Part shown: positions 1-5,012 of the stretch, one piece after another | How positions within the stretch are numbered: the first letter of the stretch is position 1 | Layout of the letters: each line of letters begins with the position of its first letter | Source of the DNA: Microcaldota archaeon | Lineage (GTDB): Archaea > Micrarchaeota > Micrarchaeia > Micrarchaeales > Micrarchaeaceae | Direction: 5' to 3' | Assembly: GCA_021800135.1 (NCBI GenBank) | Contig: JAJYZH010000036.1 | Coordinates: 1 to 5,012 of the forward strand | DNA length: 5,012 nucleotides | The notes under the pieces: generated by a model | Told to the model about the DNA's origin: nothing | What the model saw: only the letters and a program-made list of their open reading frames with translations | Database searches by the model: none | Program-made: the position numbers and the translations under genes

Positions 1-2
1 AG

Positions 3-53
3 GCATTCCTCAACAAACACAAAGAGTTAAAGAAATATGAGATGAAAGAATAA
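3..53 (+). CDS. C-terminal tail of an unidentified upstream protein (partial)
   Basis: Reading from base 3 gives sixteen codons, AFLNKHKELKKYEMKE, ending at TAA (51-53). The tail is lysine- and glutamate-rich, like a charged C-terminal helix. The other two forward frames also reach stops within about 40 bases, so the frame choice rests only on its being the longest and most protein-like. Nothing identifies the family. The following gene starts 53 bases downstream on the same strand, so co-transcription is possible. Confidence 0.4.
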   Translation, partial: AFLNKHKELKKYEMKE

Positions 54-84
54 ACTGCTTTTACAGAATGCATAGCAGAAAGTC

Positions 85-101
85 CCTATCCTTGAGATAG
101 G
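85..101 (+). promoter_or_regulatory. Leader hairpin overlapping the ribosome binding site of the 107 ORF
   Basis: CCTATC (85-90) and GATAGG (96-101) form a perfect 6-bp stem with a 5-base loop, CTTGA. The 3' arm ends inside the Shine-Dalgarno-like AGGAG (99-103) that precedes the ATG at 107, so the stem could hide part of the binding site. A ten-codon ORF (68-100, ATG to TAG) also ends inside it. The stem is short and may be chance. Confidence 0.25.
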
Positions 102-106
102 AGAGG

Positions 107-448
107 ATGCCGGATTTGGACGGTGTGGATATGGATGTGGGAGAGGAGCTTGCGAGGTCGAATGAGGAGTTTGCTTCTACGAACAAGGACTTCATGCACT
201 TGGGGGAAACGCGGCATCCGAAACTTGTCGTATTGGCATGTTCTGACCCGAGAGTGGCGCCCAAAATTGTCTTCAAGATGAAGCTGGGCGATGTGTTTGA
301 TATAAGGACGGCAGGAGGCATGGCGGGGGAGGATGAGATAGCGTCTATAGAGTATGCGGTGTCGCATCCTGGGGTGAAGGATATGGCTTGCGGAGGCGGG
401 AAAGGTGAAGCGCCCGTAGGAGGGTTGTCCGGAGCTCTAGATGGTTGA
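107..448 (+). CDS. Truncated beta-carbonic anhydrase-like protein, missing second zinc motif
   Basis: The 113-residue product resembles the first half of a beta-class carbonic anhydrase, the zinc enzyme that interconverts CO2 and bicarbonate in the cytosol. Residues 45-49 read CSDPR, giving the first zinc Cys and the Asp-Arg dyad. They are followed by LGDVF (60-64), IRTAGG (66-71) and IASIEYAVSHPGVKD (78-92), all typical of the family. After Met93 the family should continue into the hydrophobic strand and GHxxCG motif that supplies the other zinc His and Cys. Instead there is a glycine-rich tail, ACGGGKGEAPVGGLSGALDG, and a stop. No forward frame up to 450 contains the missing motif, so one frameshift does not explain the loss. 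The ATG at 107 has AGGAG and GAGG just upstream. The protein is probably catalytically dead: a remnant or a non-enzymatic short form. The family call is firm; function is doubtful. Confidence 0.72.
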   Translation: MPDLDGVDMDVGEELARSNEEFASTNKDFMHLGETRHPKLVVLACSDPRVAPKIVFKMKLGDVFDIRTAGGMAGEDEIASIEYAVSHPGVKDMACGGGKGEAPVGGLSGALDG

Positions 449-775
449 ATGGTCAATATAAACGAGTTCAAGAACATAGACCTGCGGGTAGGCAGGATAA
501 TAGAAATTGATGACCTGGAGGGAGCCAGGGGGCCTATATACCGGGCGAAGATAGATCTCGGTGAACTAGGGATAAGGAACATAGCCATGGGACTCAAGAA
601 TCATTACACCAAGGAGCAGCTCTTGAACAGGCTTGTTATAGTCGTAGCGAACCTCGAACCTAAGAAGATTGCGGATTTCTTTTCGGAAGGGATGCTGCTC
701 GCGGCGGAGGATGGGGAGATAGTATCATTGCTTGGTCCGGACAAAGACATGAAACCTGGAAGCAGAGTAGGGTAA
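449..775 (+). CDS. tRNA-binding OB-fold protein, methionyl-tRNA synthetase beta-subunit type (CsaA/Trbp111-like)
   Basis: This 108-residue protein is a complete single EMAP-II/Trbp111-type OB fold. Visible family blocks are IDLRVGRIIEIDDLEGA near the N-terminus (about 10-26), MGLKNHYTKEQLLNR in the middle, VVANLEPKKIADFFSEGMLLAA, and a short C-terminal segment with LLGPDKDMKPGSRVG. In many bacteria this domain is fused to the C-terminus of MetRS; in several archaea it is a separate gene. It binds the tRNA elbow non-specifically and helps the catalytic subunit. The partner is probably the synthetase at 1464-2981, which has no such domain. The ATG follows the TGA of the truncated carbonic anhydrase with no gap, and GGAG at 431-434 is a rather distant binding site, so translation may be coupled. 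Codon use (no TTA leucine, many ATA and AGG) matches mcm, not metG. A role as a CsaA-like chaperone cannot be excluded. Confidence 0.88.
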   Translation: MVNINEFKNIDLRVGRIIEIDDLEGARGPIYRAKIDLGELGIRNIAMGLKNHYTKEQLLNRLVIVVANLEPKKIADFFSEGMLLAAEDGEIVSLLGPDKDMKPGSRVG

Positions 776-796
776 TAGTGATTGGATTTTAAATTA

Positions 797-816
797 CCCA
801 CACCCAAGGGCGTGGG
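797..816 (-). repeat. IS200 right-end hairpin
   Basis: On the minus strand CCCACGCCC and GGGTGTGGG pair around TT, giving nine potential pairs including one G-T wobble; the innermost pair would open to make a 4-base loop. It lies eight bases past the transposase stop (824-826), where IS200/IS605 right-end hairpins normally sit. An archaeal terminator is a less likely reading, since no T-run adjoins it. Confidence 0.6.
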
Positions 817-823
817 ATTTCTA

Positions 824-1252
824 TCAGGAAAATAGTCGCCTCTGACGCTGCACATTGTCTTCCTTGACATATCTTCTGACGACATCATCGGTTATATTGC
901 TGACAGATCTGTAGAAGTAACCCTTCCTCGGAAATGAACGCCTAATAAGTCTTCCTGGAATTTGGGTGTTTCCTAAAAAGTTCATACGAACTTCCTCCTT
1001 TCAGAAGACCGATTGCAGTAGATACCGACATTTCTGGAGGGAGCGTAACAACCACACGGACATGGTCTTCCATGGCGCCAAGTTCTATTATTTCAATTCC
1101 GTACCTCTCGGCGACAGAACGGATTGCGCTTTTGCAATCCCTCCAACGCGACTCTTTTGCAAGAGTCTCATACCTGTACTTGGTAACCCACTGCAAGCGA
1201 TATTCACTTGCCCCTACAGAATGCGCGTTGTGCGCAAAGTTTTTATTTTCAT
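824..1252 (-). pseudogene. tnpA: IS200-like HUH transposase (TnpA, Y1 family), frameshifted
   Basis: This is a small single-stranded-DNA transposase of the HUH/Y1 family. The upstream part reads HSVGASEYRLQWVTKYRYE (frame of 942-1196, extending to about 1250), then IIELGAMEDHVRVVVTLPPEMS and LLKGGSSYELFRKHPNSRK before a stop at 942-944. The match resumes in another frame from about 952 with RLIRRSFPRKGYFYRSVSN, ITDDVVRRYVKED and a stop at 824-826, so a frameshift lies near 945-955. The metal-binding HUH motif reads HVR: His codon at 1062-1064, then CGT (Arg) at 1056-1058, one transition from CAT. The likely catalytic Tyr (869-871, in RRYVKED) survives but is out of frame. The only good ATG (1250-1252) is one base out of frame with the N-terminal homology, suggesting a second indel. 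A TTG at 1194-1196 opens the longest intact piece but starts too late for the family. Three independent defects mean it is dead. Confidence 0.85.
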
Positions 1253-1281
1253 AGTTTCCACTAACTATTGTATCACGTTTC

Positions 1282-1299
1282 CGCGGCCTAATGGCCGCG
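1282..1299 (-). repeat. IS200 left-end hairpin
   Basis: CGCGGCC (1282-1288) and GGCCGCG (1293-1299) form a perfect 7-bp stem around TAAT, about 30 bases upstream of the transposase N-terminus. This is the expected position of the subterminal left-end hairpin that TnpA recognises in this family. Confidence 0.6.
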
Positions 1300-1400
1300 T
1301 TAGAAACAAATCAGAAGGGAAAGATATTATTGCGCGTTCATCCTCATGCGTAAACGCAAGGGAGTTCACAGGCCTAGAAAAGCATTAAAAAAGCAGGACG
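1300..1400. other. Non-coding spacer between IS remnant and metG promoter
   Basis: No protein with recognisable similarity is seen on either strand. It holds a small hairpin, TGCG-TAAA-CGCA (1347-1358), and an 8-base repeat, TGCGCGTT, at 1331-1338 that also occurs at 1222-1229 inside the transposase remnant. The left tip of the IS must lie somewhere here. The run from 1378 to 1391 is A-rich. Confidence 0.3.
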
Positions 1401-1407
1401 TATAATA
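1401..1407 (+). promoter_or_regulatory. Candidate archaeal TATA box for metG
   Basis: TATAATA lies 57 bases before the metG ATG. Archaeal transcription starts about 25 bases downstream of the box, so the RNA would begin near 1428-1432 and have a leader of about 30 bases. A second box-like TATAAA (1446-1451) is too close to the ATG to serve unless the message is nearly leaderless or internal. This promoter would make metG independent of the upstream genes. Confidence 0.4.
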
Positions 1408-1408
1408 C

Positions 1409-1425
1409 CCTAAGTCTAACTTAGG
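1409..1425 (+). promoter_or_regulatory. Perfect inverted repeat between TATA box and predicted start (operator candidate)
   Basis: CCTAAGT (1409-1415) and ACTTAGG (1419-1425) are exact inverted repeats around CTA. The site begins two bases after the TATA-like box and ends just before the predicted transcription start, where archaeal dimeric repressors often bind. It could instead be another trace of mobile-element structure. No regulator gene is present in the window. Confidence 0.35.
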
Positions 1426-1463
1426 TCAACTGATGGTTGGTGGGCTATAAAGGGATTTGCTTG

Positions 1464-2981
1464 ATGACTAATAAGTTTTATATAACGACAGCTATACCTT
1501 ACGTCAACGCATCGCCACATATGGGCCATGCCCTGGAGTTTGTACAAACAGACGTTATAGCAAGGTATCAGAAATTAGAGGGCAGAGATGTTTTCGTAAC
1601 TACAGGCACTGATGAGAACAGCCTGAAAAGTGTTCAGGCGGCTGCAAAGGAGAAAGTCCCTGCACAGTTATTCTGTGATAGGAATTCGGAGAGTTTTAAA
1701 AAACTCGCGAAAGATATCGGATTACACTACGATGCTTTCATACGCTCCTCCGATAAGGATGCACATTGGAAAGGTGTAGAGAGGTTATGGAAATCATGTT
1801 TCGACTCTGGTGATATTTACAAGAAAACCTACAAAGGATTATATTGTACGGGATGTGAGGCATTCTATAAAGAAAGCGAGCTTGTTAATGGGTTATGCCC
1901 GGAACATCTAACGCCTCCTGAGGTAGTACAGGAAGAGAACTATTTCTTTAGACTGTCGAGATATGAACAAAAGCTCGAGGAGTTGATACTAACTAACAAA
2001 CTAAAAGTGACCCCCGAGACTAGGAAGAATGAGGTTTTGAGTTACATTAGGCAAGGGTTAGAGGACTTTAGTATTTCAAGACCGGCTGAAAGGTCTAAGG
2101 GATGGGGGATACCAGTCCCAAACGATGATTCGCAGAAAGTTTATGTGTGGTTTGACGCGCTGAGCGTTTATCTTACAGGTATAGGTTTTGGCAGAGATGA
2201 AAAGTTGTTTGAAAAGCTTTGGCCTGCCGACATACATGTAATAGGCAAAGGCATAATACGTTTTCATGCGATCTATTGGCCTGCTATTCTTATGTCTGCG
2301 GGGTTAGAGGTGCCAAAAGAGGTACTGGTCCATGGATATGTCACATCGGGAGGGCGGAAGATGAGCAAATCGCTAGGTAATGTGGCGGACCCGCTTAAGA
2401 TACTTGGTAGGTATGGGGAGGATGGCGTAAGATATTACCTTCTACGAAAAATACCTACTTTTGAAGATGGAGATTTTTCTGAGGAGGATGTGGTAACCAC
2501 GATAAATAATGAGCTTGTCGGGAATATTGGTAATTTTGTCCATAGAACACTGACGTTTATTTATAAGAATTTTGGGGGGGAAGTCCGCGTAGATGGTGCT
2601 TTGGAAGGTGCGGAGACGAAAGTGTTAATGGAAGTTGGTACACTTGTAAGTGAGGCTGAAACCAGTCTCTCAAAAAACAGACTCGGAAACGGGTTAGCTG
2701 ATATATTGGCTATTGCTGCGGCAGGTAATAAGTATTTCCAAGAAAGCAAGCCATGGGAAACAGTAACCTCGGATAGACAAAGGTGTGAGAGGGTTTTGTT
2801 TACAGGCGCTAGCATTTGCAGAACGTTGAGTGTTTTGCTGTACCCGTATCTTCCTGTTGCTTCAGATAAGTTGTCAAGCTATCTTAATATTGATATAAAA
2901 TCTTTCGATGATGCAAAGCCGCTATTTAAGGGTAGTATCAAAACAGCCGAACCACAACCCTTATTCCAAAAAAGGCCGTAA
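1464..2981 (+). CDS. metG: Methionyl-tRNA synthetase, bacterial-type catalytic subunit without C-terminal tRNA-binding domain
   Basis: This cytosolic class I synthetase charges initiator and elongator tRNA-Met with methionine using ATP. The 505-residue product starts TNKFYITTAIPYVN, carries the HIGH-type motif H19-M-G-H22, a single zinc knuckle (C128-x2-C131, C145-x2-H148), YVWFDALSVY in the catalytic fold, and K299-M-S-K-S303. The helical anticodon-binding domain follows, with NELVGNIGNFVHRT and the SKPWE block (W431). It ends soon after PLFKGSIKTAEPQPLF, where longer family members would carry a fused OB fold; that function is probably supplied by the protein at 449-775. ATG 1464 is chosen because homology begins there; TTG 1437 and GTG 1440 are in frame but add an unconserved stretch. 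AAAGGG (1449-1454) is a weak binding site. One zinc knuckle and overall wording resemble bacterial synthetases, particularly candidate-phyla-type ones, more than typical archaeal ones. Eleven TTA codons and mixed arginine codons set it apart from its neighbours, suggesting recent transfer. Confidence 0.96.
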   Translation: MTNKFYITTAIPYVNASPHMGHALEFVQTDVIARYQKLEGRDVFVTTGTDENSLKSVQAAAKEKVPAQLFCDRNSESFKKLAKDIGLHYDAFIRSSDKDAHWKGVERLWKSCFDSGDIYKKTYKGLYCTGCEAFYKESELVNGLCPEHLTPPEVVQEENYFFRLSRYEQKLEELILTNKLKVTPETRKNEVLSYIRQGLEDFSISRPAERSKGWGIPVPNDDSQKVYVWFDALSVYLTGIGFGRDEKLFEKLWPADIHVIGKGIIRFHAIYWPAILMSAGLEVPKEVLVHGYVTSGGRKMSKSLGNVADPLKILGRYGEDGVRYYLLRKIPTFEDGDFSEEDVVTTINNELVGNIGNFVHRTLTFIYKNFGGEVRVDGALEGAETKVLMEVGTLVSEAETSLSKNRLGNGLADILAIAAAGNKYFQESKPWETVTSDRQRCERVLFTGASICRTLSVLLYPYLPVASDKLSSYLNIDIKSFDDAKPLFKGSIKTAEPQPLFQKRP

Positions 2982-3013
2982 TAAGTTAGAGATAGTAATT
3001 TAACTTTAAGTGA

Positions 3014-3026
3014 ACCTTTATAAGGT
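3014..3026 (+). promoter_or_regulatory. Palindromic TATA-like element downstream of metG
   Basis: ACCTT-TAT-AAGGT is a perfect inverted repeat that contains TTTATAA (3017-3023), a good archaeal TATA-box sequence. If used, RNA would start near 3043-3047. No convincing gene begins there: the ATG at 3042-3044 opens only ten codons (MAESLCVTRF). It may be a promoter for a short RNA, an upstream promoter for mcm, or chance. Confidence 0.3.
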
Positions 3027-3039
3027 GTAAAGCCTGTGA

Positions 3040-3088
3040 AAATGGCGGAATCGCTATGTGTCACGCGGTTTTGAGTATGCCGCTATTT
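3040..3088 (+). other. Foldable intergenic segment (possible structured RNA)
   Basis: Bases 3040-3048 pair with 3080-3088 (nine pairs, one G-T wobble). Directly inside, 3049-3054 pair with 3065-3070 (six pairs, one wobble), leaving a 10-base loop and a 9-base one-sided bulge (3071-3079). The nested helices would stack into one long hairpin. I find no C/D boxes, ACA tail or tRNA arms. It may be part of the 3' end of the metG message or the leader of mcm. Pairing was found by eye and has no covariation support. Confidence 0.3.
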
Positions 3089-3100
3089 GTGTCTCCGGTT

Positions 3101-3109
3101 CCCTTTTTT
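3101..3109 (+). terminator. Candidate oligo-T terminator after metG
   Basis: CCC followed by six T residues (3104-3109) is the only T6 run after metG and lies 122 bases past its stop. Archaeal RNA polymerase can stop at such runs without a hairpin, although the folded segment at 3040-3088 lies just upstream. The same run merges into the TATA-like stretch that may drive mcm, so one of the two readings could be wrong. Confidence 0.35.
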
Positions 3110-3113
3110 ATAT
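3104..3113 (+). promoter_or_regulatory. Candidate TATA box for mcm
   Basis: TTTTTTATAT contains a TTTATAT core. A start about 25 bases downstream, near 3135-3140, gives mcm a leader of about 60 bases and places the 22-codon ORF at 3148 right behind a very short leader. No clear BRE is visible upstream. Confidence 0.35.
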
Positions 3114-3147
3114 CTACTTACCCATAATCTTTAGCTGTGTGAGGTTA

Positions 3148-3216
3148 ATGGACGTAGAACACAGAATAGTGCGCGTTGCGTGGTGTAGGTGGGTTTATGG
3201 CAGAGATAATACTTGA
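3148..3216 (+). CDS. Possible 22-residue leader ORF overlapping the mcm start
   Basis: ATG 3148 is preceded by GAGG (3141-3144), a plausible binding site, and opens 22 codons beginning MDVEHRIVRVAWCRWVY. The TGA lies at 3214-3216, twenty bases inside mcm in another frame. It resembles no family I know. Overlap with the mcm ATG would allow translational coupling or attenuation of mcm. It may equally be a chance ORF. Confidence 0.2.
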   Translation: MDVEHRIVRVAWCRWVYGRDNT

Positions 3217-5012
3217 AGCCGCTAAATCGAGATTTGAAGACTTCCTGCAGAAGTACTACAAGAGTGACATAGATGAGATGATAGTTTCTTTTCCAGGAAA
3301 CCGTGGACTCAGGGTAGATGTCAGAGACCTGGAAAAGTTTGATGCTGAACTTGCAGAGGAACTGGTAGAGAGGCCTGATTCGGTCCTAGACAGCGCAAAG
3401 GAGGCGCTTAAGGGGCTCGTCGGGGATATTATAACTGAAGACAGCGATGTCTATGTAAGGTTCTTCGGCCAGAACGTGAACAATCCGCTGGTCCTCGACG
3501 TCGGATCCGCATACATCAACAAGCTGATAGACCTCGACTGCCTCGTGGTAAAGAGGTCTGAGATAATTCCAAAGGTAAAGATAGGCGCGTACAAATGCAG
3601 TTTCTGCGGAGCCGTCTACAAGTTCAGGCCAGACAAGGATGAGATACCTGAAATATGCCCTGAATGCAAGAGGAGGTCGCTGAAGCCTGTTGAGGAAGCT
3701 TCCAAGTTTGTAGACCTGCAGAAGATAGCGGTGCAGGACCCTTTGGAGAAGCTGAGGGGCAACACTCCGACATGGCAACTTGAAGTATGGCTTGTTGACG
3801 ATCTTGTAAATAAGATAATTCCGGGAGACAGGGTGGAAGTAACCGGTGTGTTGAGGATAAGGAAAAGGAGGAATATAAAGGGCAGAGCGGAGAAGGACCT
3901 TTACACGATGTATCTGGATGCCGTATCGATAACTCCAAGGCAGAAGGAGTTCGCTGAAATATCGATAAATGATGAGGGAGAGAGGAAGATAATGGAGCTC
4001 TCAAAGGATCCGCAGATATTCGAGAAGATTTACAGGTCTGTGGCACCTTCAATATATGGGCATGAGGAGGTGAAGCAGGCGATATCCCTGCAATTGTTCG
4101 GTGGAACTCCGAACAAGCTGCTTGTCGATGGAGGTATAATAAGGAGCGATGTGCACATACTACTCATAGGAGATCCTGGAAGCGCAAAGACAAGGATACT
4201 TCAATCGGTTACGAAGCTTGTGCCGAAGGGGATTTATGTAAGCGGAAAATCGGTGACCGGAGGAGGCATGACTGCAGTAGCTGAAAGGGATGATTTTGCA
4301 GAGGGAGGATGGGTATTGAAGGCCGGTGCTCTGGTCCTTGGATCTGGCGGGATTGTTTGCATAGATGAATTTGATAAAATCGAGGAAACAGACAGGGCGG
4401 CGCTGCACGAGGCGCTCGAATCGCAGACCATAAGCGTCGCAAAGGCAGGTATAATCGCCACATTCAATGCAAAGGCAGCGGTGCTTGCTGCGGCGAACCC
4501 CAAGTACGGCAGGTTCGACCAGAATATCTACCCCGCTGAACAGTTTGACATACCGCCTACGCTTCTTTCCAGGTTCGACCTGATATTCCCCATAAGGGAT
4601 GTGATGGATGAGGAGCTGGACAGGAAGATAGCAGATTACATTCTTATACAGCACAGCGCTGCAGGGGCGCAGATTGCCAATATAGAGGATTACAAGCAGG
4701 TTGAGAAGCCGCCGATAGACGGGGAGATGCTGAGGCAGTACATAGCATACGCAAGGAAGAATATACACCCGAGACTGGGAGAGGAGGCGGCGAACAGGAT
4801 ACAGAACTATTACATAGAGTTGAGGAAGATAGGGGCTAGGCAGGGGGCTACACCCATAACTCCAAGGCAGATAGAAGGGCTCATCAGGCTTGCAGAAGCG
4901 AGCGCAAAGACAAGGCTAGACCCCGTTGTGAATGAGAACGACGCGGAGAGGGCGATAGCGCTGTCGGAATTCATGTTCAAGACGCTCGCAGTTGACAGGG
5001 GAGGCAGGAGAG
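3197..5012 (+). CDS. mcm: Replicative DNA helicase MCM (minichromosome maintenance), 3'-truncated by window edge
   Basis: This is the archaeal hexameric 3'-5' helicase that unwinds DNA at replication forks. 605 codons are visible, with no stop before the edge. Archaeal MCMs are about 650-700 residues, so only the C-terminal winged helix and perhaps the end of the AAA+ lid are missing. The N-terminal domain carries a zinc ribbon, C134-x2-C137-x16-C154-x2-C157, followed by the OB-fold stretch LVDDLVNKIIPGDRVEVTGV. The AAA+ domain shows Walker A GDPGSAKT (325-332), the GGGMTAVAERDDF loop, Walker B with IDEFD (389-393), sensor 1 Asn434 in AAANPKYGRF, the arginine finger in LSRFD (Arg459), and sensor 2 TPRQ (Arg557). 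All key residues are present. ATG 3197 is chosen for AGGTGG (3187-3192) just upstream, and because this frame has a stop shortly before. Leucine TTA is absent and ATA/AGG/AAG dominate, which defines the host's codon style. It probably has its own promoter in the 215-base spacer. Confidence 0.97.
   Translation, partial: MAEIILEAAKSRFEDFLQKYYKSDIDEMIVSFPGNRGLRVDVRDLEKFDAELAEELVERPDSVLDSAKEALKGLVGDIITEDSDVYVRFFGQNVNNPLVLDVGSAYINKLIDLDCLVVKRSEIIPKVKIGAYKCSFCGAVYKFRPDKDEIPEICPECKRRSLKPVEEASKFVDLQKIAVQDPLEKLRGNTPTWQLEVWLVDDLVNKIIPGDRVEVTGVLRIRKRRNIKGRAEKDLYTMYLDAVSITPRQKEFAEISINDEGERKIMELSKDPQIFEKIYRSVAPSIYGHEEVKQAISLQLFGGTPNKLLVDGGIIRSDVHILLIGDPGSAKTRILQSVTKLVPKGIYVSGKSVTGGGMTAVAERDDFAEGGWVLKAGALVLGSGGIVCIDEFDKIEETDRAALHEALESQTISVAKAGIIATFNAKAAVLAAANPKYGRFDQNIYPAEQFDIPPTLLSRFDLIFPIRDVMDEELDRKIADYILIQHSAAGAQIANIEDYKQVEKPPIDGEMLRQYIAYARKNIHPRLGEEAANRIQNYYIELRKIGARQGATPITPRQIEGLIRLAEASAKTRLDPVVNENDAERAIALSEFMFKTLAVDRGGRR

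Larger units (their letters stand above)
780..1300 (-). mobile_element. Degenerate IS200/IS605-type insertion sequence (approximate limits)
   Basis: A minus-strand IS200-like transposase remnant is bracketed by two imperfectly similar hairpins, as in elements that transpose as single-stranded DNA. The right-end hairpin is at 797-816 and the left-end hairpin at 1282-1299. The span fits the short single-gene IS200 layout. No accessory tnpB gene is seen. These elements make no target duplication, so exact ends cannot be read from one copy; true limits are perhaps 776-795 on one side and 1300-1345 on the other. The element lies between the stop of the tRNA-binding protein and the promoter of metG, so it interrupts a spacer and not a gene. 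It is probably immobile on its own because its transposase is broken. Confidence 0.75.

Noticed and set aside
61..597. Minus-strand open frame of 178 codons across the carbonic-anhydrase and tRNA-binding genes
   Set aside because: Both forward genes have clear family motifs in this stretch, and the reverse product is a Ser/Pro-rich sequence without recognisable domains: a shadow frame.
797..1299. CRISPR-like or other repeat array in the 776-1463 spacer
   Set aside because: Only two different end hairpins and a few short repeats occur; there are no regularly spaced repeats, and the transposase explains the region.
1261..1385. Minus-strand frame upstream of the transposase (contains AFTHEDERAIISFPSDLF) as a possible tnpB remnant
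   Set aside because: No RuvC-like or zinc-finger motif of TnpB is seen and the stretch is short, so there is no support beyond position.
966..1388. Plus-strand open frame of 140 codons through the IS
   Set aside because: The opposite strand encodes recognisable IS200 transposase over most of this length, and the plus-strand product looks like no known protein.
1437..1463. Earlier in-frame starts TTG 1437 and GTG 1440 for metG
   Set aside because: They add VGYKGICL, which does not look like the family, and MetRS homology begins at the ATG at 1464.
3031..3110. Possible tRNA gene suggested by GGTTCCC near 3097-3103
   Set aside because: There is no matching T-arm stem, no anticodon or D arm and no acceptor pairing; the string is followed directly by a T run.
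3624..4768. Several minus-strand open frames within mcm
   Set aside because: They lie opposite zinc-ribbon, Walker A, Walker B and arginine-finger coding sequence and show no motifs of their own.

Overview
The window looks archaeal. Its clearest marker is an MCM replicative helicase open at the right edge, with an archaeal-style zinc ribbon and AAA+ core. Starts carry short GGTG/GAGG-type Shine-Dalgarno sequences, TATA-like boxes lie upstream of genes, and the native genes favour ATA, AGG and AAG/GAG codons and avoid TTA. A methionyl-tRNA synthetase (MetRS) of bacterial, single-zinc-knuckle type sits among these genes. Together these suggest a small-genome lineage such as DPANN (Micrarchaeota-like), but that placement is inference.

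Layout. 3-53: last codons of an unidentified gene. 107-448: a short beta-carbonic-anhydrase-like gene that keeps the first zinc-binding half (CSDPR) and lacks the second (HxxC). 449-775: a free-standing tRNA-binding OB-fold protein (MetRS beta/CsaA/Trbp111 family), starting directly after the stop of the previous gene. About 780-1300: a decayed IS200-type element on the minus strand, with a hairpin at each end and a transposase broken by a frameshift and a lost HUH histidine. 1401-1463: a TATA-like box and a perfect inverted repeat ahead of metG. 1464-2981: catalytic and anticodon-binding MetRS. 2982-3196: an intergenic region with a palindromic TATA-like box, a foldable segment, a T6 run and a second TATA-like stretch. 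3197 to the edge: mcm.

How it fits together. The synthetase at 1464-2981 has no appended tRNA-binding domain, and the protein at 449-775 is such a domain on its own, so the two probably act in trans as alpha and beta parts of one enzyme, now separated by the IS remnant. Their codon use differs sharply: I counted eleven TTA leucine codons in metG and none in the beta gene or the 605 visible mcm codons. This fits replacement of the catalytic subunit by a horizontally acquired bacterial-type gene while the native beta part stayed. I see no clear novel multi-gene system. The best leads are the mismatched MetRS pair, the half carbonic anhydrase, and the structured metG-mcm spacer with a tiny ORF overlapping the mcm start.
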